From an uncultured Oscillospiraceae bacterium (GTDB taxonomy: Bacteria > Bacillota > Clostridia > Oscillospirales > Oscillospiraceae): a stretch of DNA of 21,430 nucleotides. The translations under genes were made by a program, and so were the position numbers. Location: assembly GCA_910584045.1 (NCBI GenBank), contig CAJTYO010000048.1, positions 1-21,430 of the forward strand, in the 5' to 3' direction. Position 1 is the first letter of the stretch. Each line of letters begins with the position of its first letter. Below, one piece after another: positions 20,752 through 21,430 of the stretch. Under the pieces are notes generated by a model that saw only the letters and a program-made list of their open reading frames with translations, made no database searches and had not been told where the DNA came from.

Positions 20752-21430
20752 ATGGCAAGCGTCGTATCTATGAAGCAGCTGCTGGAGGCAGGCGTGCACT
20801 TCGGCCACCAGACCCGCCGCTGGAACCCCAAAATGGCCCCCTATATCTACACCGAGCGCAACGGCATCTATATCATTGATCTGCAGAAGACCGTCAAGAA
20901 GCTGGAGGAGGCCTACAGCTTTGTTCGCCAGCTCAGCGAGAGCGGCGAGACCCTGCTGTTTGTGGGTACTAAGAAGCAGGCCCAGGATGCAATCCGTGAG
21001 GAAGCCGGCCGCTGCAACATGCACTTTGTCAACGCCCGCTGGCTGGGCGGCATGATGACAAACTTCAAGACCATGCGCACCCGCGTGGACCGCCTCAACC
21101 AGCTCAAGCGGATGCAGGAGGACGGCATCTTCGATATGCTTCCCAAGAAGGAAGTCATGAAGCACTTGGGCGAGATTGCTAAGCTGGAGAAGTACTTGGG
21201 CGGCGTGAAGGAGATGAAGAGGCTCCCCGGCGCACTGTTCATCGTGGACACTCGCAAAGAGCGCAACGCCATCGCCGAGGCCCACAAGCTGGGCATTCCC
21301 GTTGTGGCCATTGCCGACACCAACTGCGACCCCGATGAGATTGATTACCCCATCCCCGGCAACGACGACGCCATTCGCGCCATCAAGCTGATCTCCTCCA
21401 TTATGGCCAACGCCATGATCGAGGGCCGTC
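20752..21430 (+). CDS. rpsB: 30S ribosomal protein S2 (runs off the window)
   Basis: The first 226 residues of ribosomal protein S2 are present. The gene continues beyond the end. S2 assembles late on the small subunit and stabilises S1 or mRNA binding. Hallmarks are MKQLLEAGVHFGHQTRRWNP (7-26), PYIYTERNGIYIIDLQKT (30-47), FVGTKKQAQ (70-78), NARWLGGMMTNFKT (94-107) and VAIADTNCDPDEIDYPIPGN (185-204), all highly conserved. GGAGG lies 11 bases before the ATG at 20752. It has a consensus promoter and structured leader. The elongation factor Ts gene (tsf) usually follows and would be expected outside the window. Codon use is strongly biased, as usual for a highly expressed gene. Confidence 0.98.
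   Translation, partial: MASVVSMKQLLEAGVHFGHQTRRWNPKMAPYIYTERNGIYIIDLQKTVKKLEEAYSFVRQLSESGETLLFVGTKKQAQDAIREEAGRCNMHFVNARWLGGMMTNFKTMRTRVDRLNQLKRMQEDGIFDMLPKKEVMKHLGEIAKLEKYLGGVKEMKRLPGALFIVDTRKERNAIAEAHKLGIPVVAIADTNCDPDEIDYPIPGNDDAIRAIKLISSIMANAMIEGR

Overview
The window looks like the chromosome of a Gram-positive, GC-rich gut clostridium, probably of the Oscillospiraceae (Flavonifractor/Intestinimonas-like). This is inferred from the purine-catabolism pair ygfK-ssnA, a class B sortase with VPETG-type substrates, a class A-type RNase P RNA, strong AGGAGG ribosome sites and housekeeping promoters that nearly all have 17-bp spacers. No phage, insertion sequence, CRISPR array, tRNA or rRNA was seen.

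Layout. (1) 1-442: an AT-rich leader and one small unknown protein. (2) 444-5490: a tightly packed leftward block that starts at a good promoter (5462-5490) and reads SEDS protein (FtsW/RodA type), GH13 oligo-1,6-glucosidase, azlC, azlD and an unusual isochorismatase-GNAT fusion. (3) 5671-8962: a rightward cell-surface locus with two VPETG sortase substrates and a class B sortase, closed by a strong terminator. The first substrate carries an 18-bp tandem repeat tract. The second is split by an exact 10-bp tandem duplication, and removing one copy restores a full 231-residue protein. (4) 9105-13824: leftward ssnA and ygfK, linked in other bacteria to anaerobic purine/urate breakdown and selenium-dependent hydroxylases. 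ssnA has a consensus promoter followed by a leader of about 140 nt with three overlapping stems, the last being a textbook terminator. This is a candidate unclassified riboswitch or attenuator. (5) 13955-15969: a DUF5713-like protein, RNase P RNA with its own promoter and terminator, and dapA. (6) 16064-17075: a lipid kinase of the YegS/BmrU type with promoter and terminator. (7) 17175-20569: a leftward zinc-ribbon/Big2 membrane protein, divergent from a YfcC-type carrier followed by a metal-dependent amidohydrolase. (8) 20611-end: the rpsB promoter, a structured leader, and rpsB, which runs off the window.

The most interesting points are the split surface gene (possible on/off switching by a 10-bp repeat beside its sortase) and the ssnA leader RNA. 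The rest is mostly metabolic and housekeeping content, with some unusual gene fusions and pairings.
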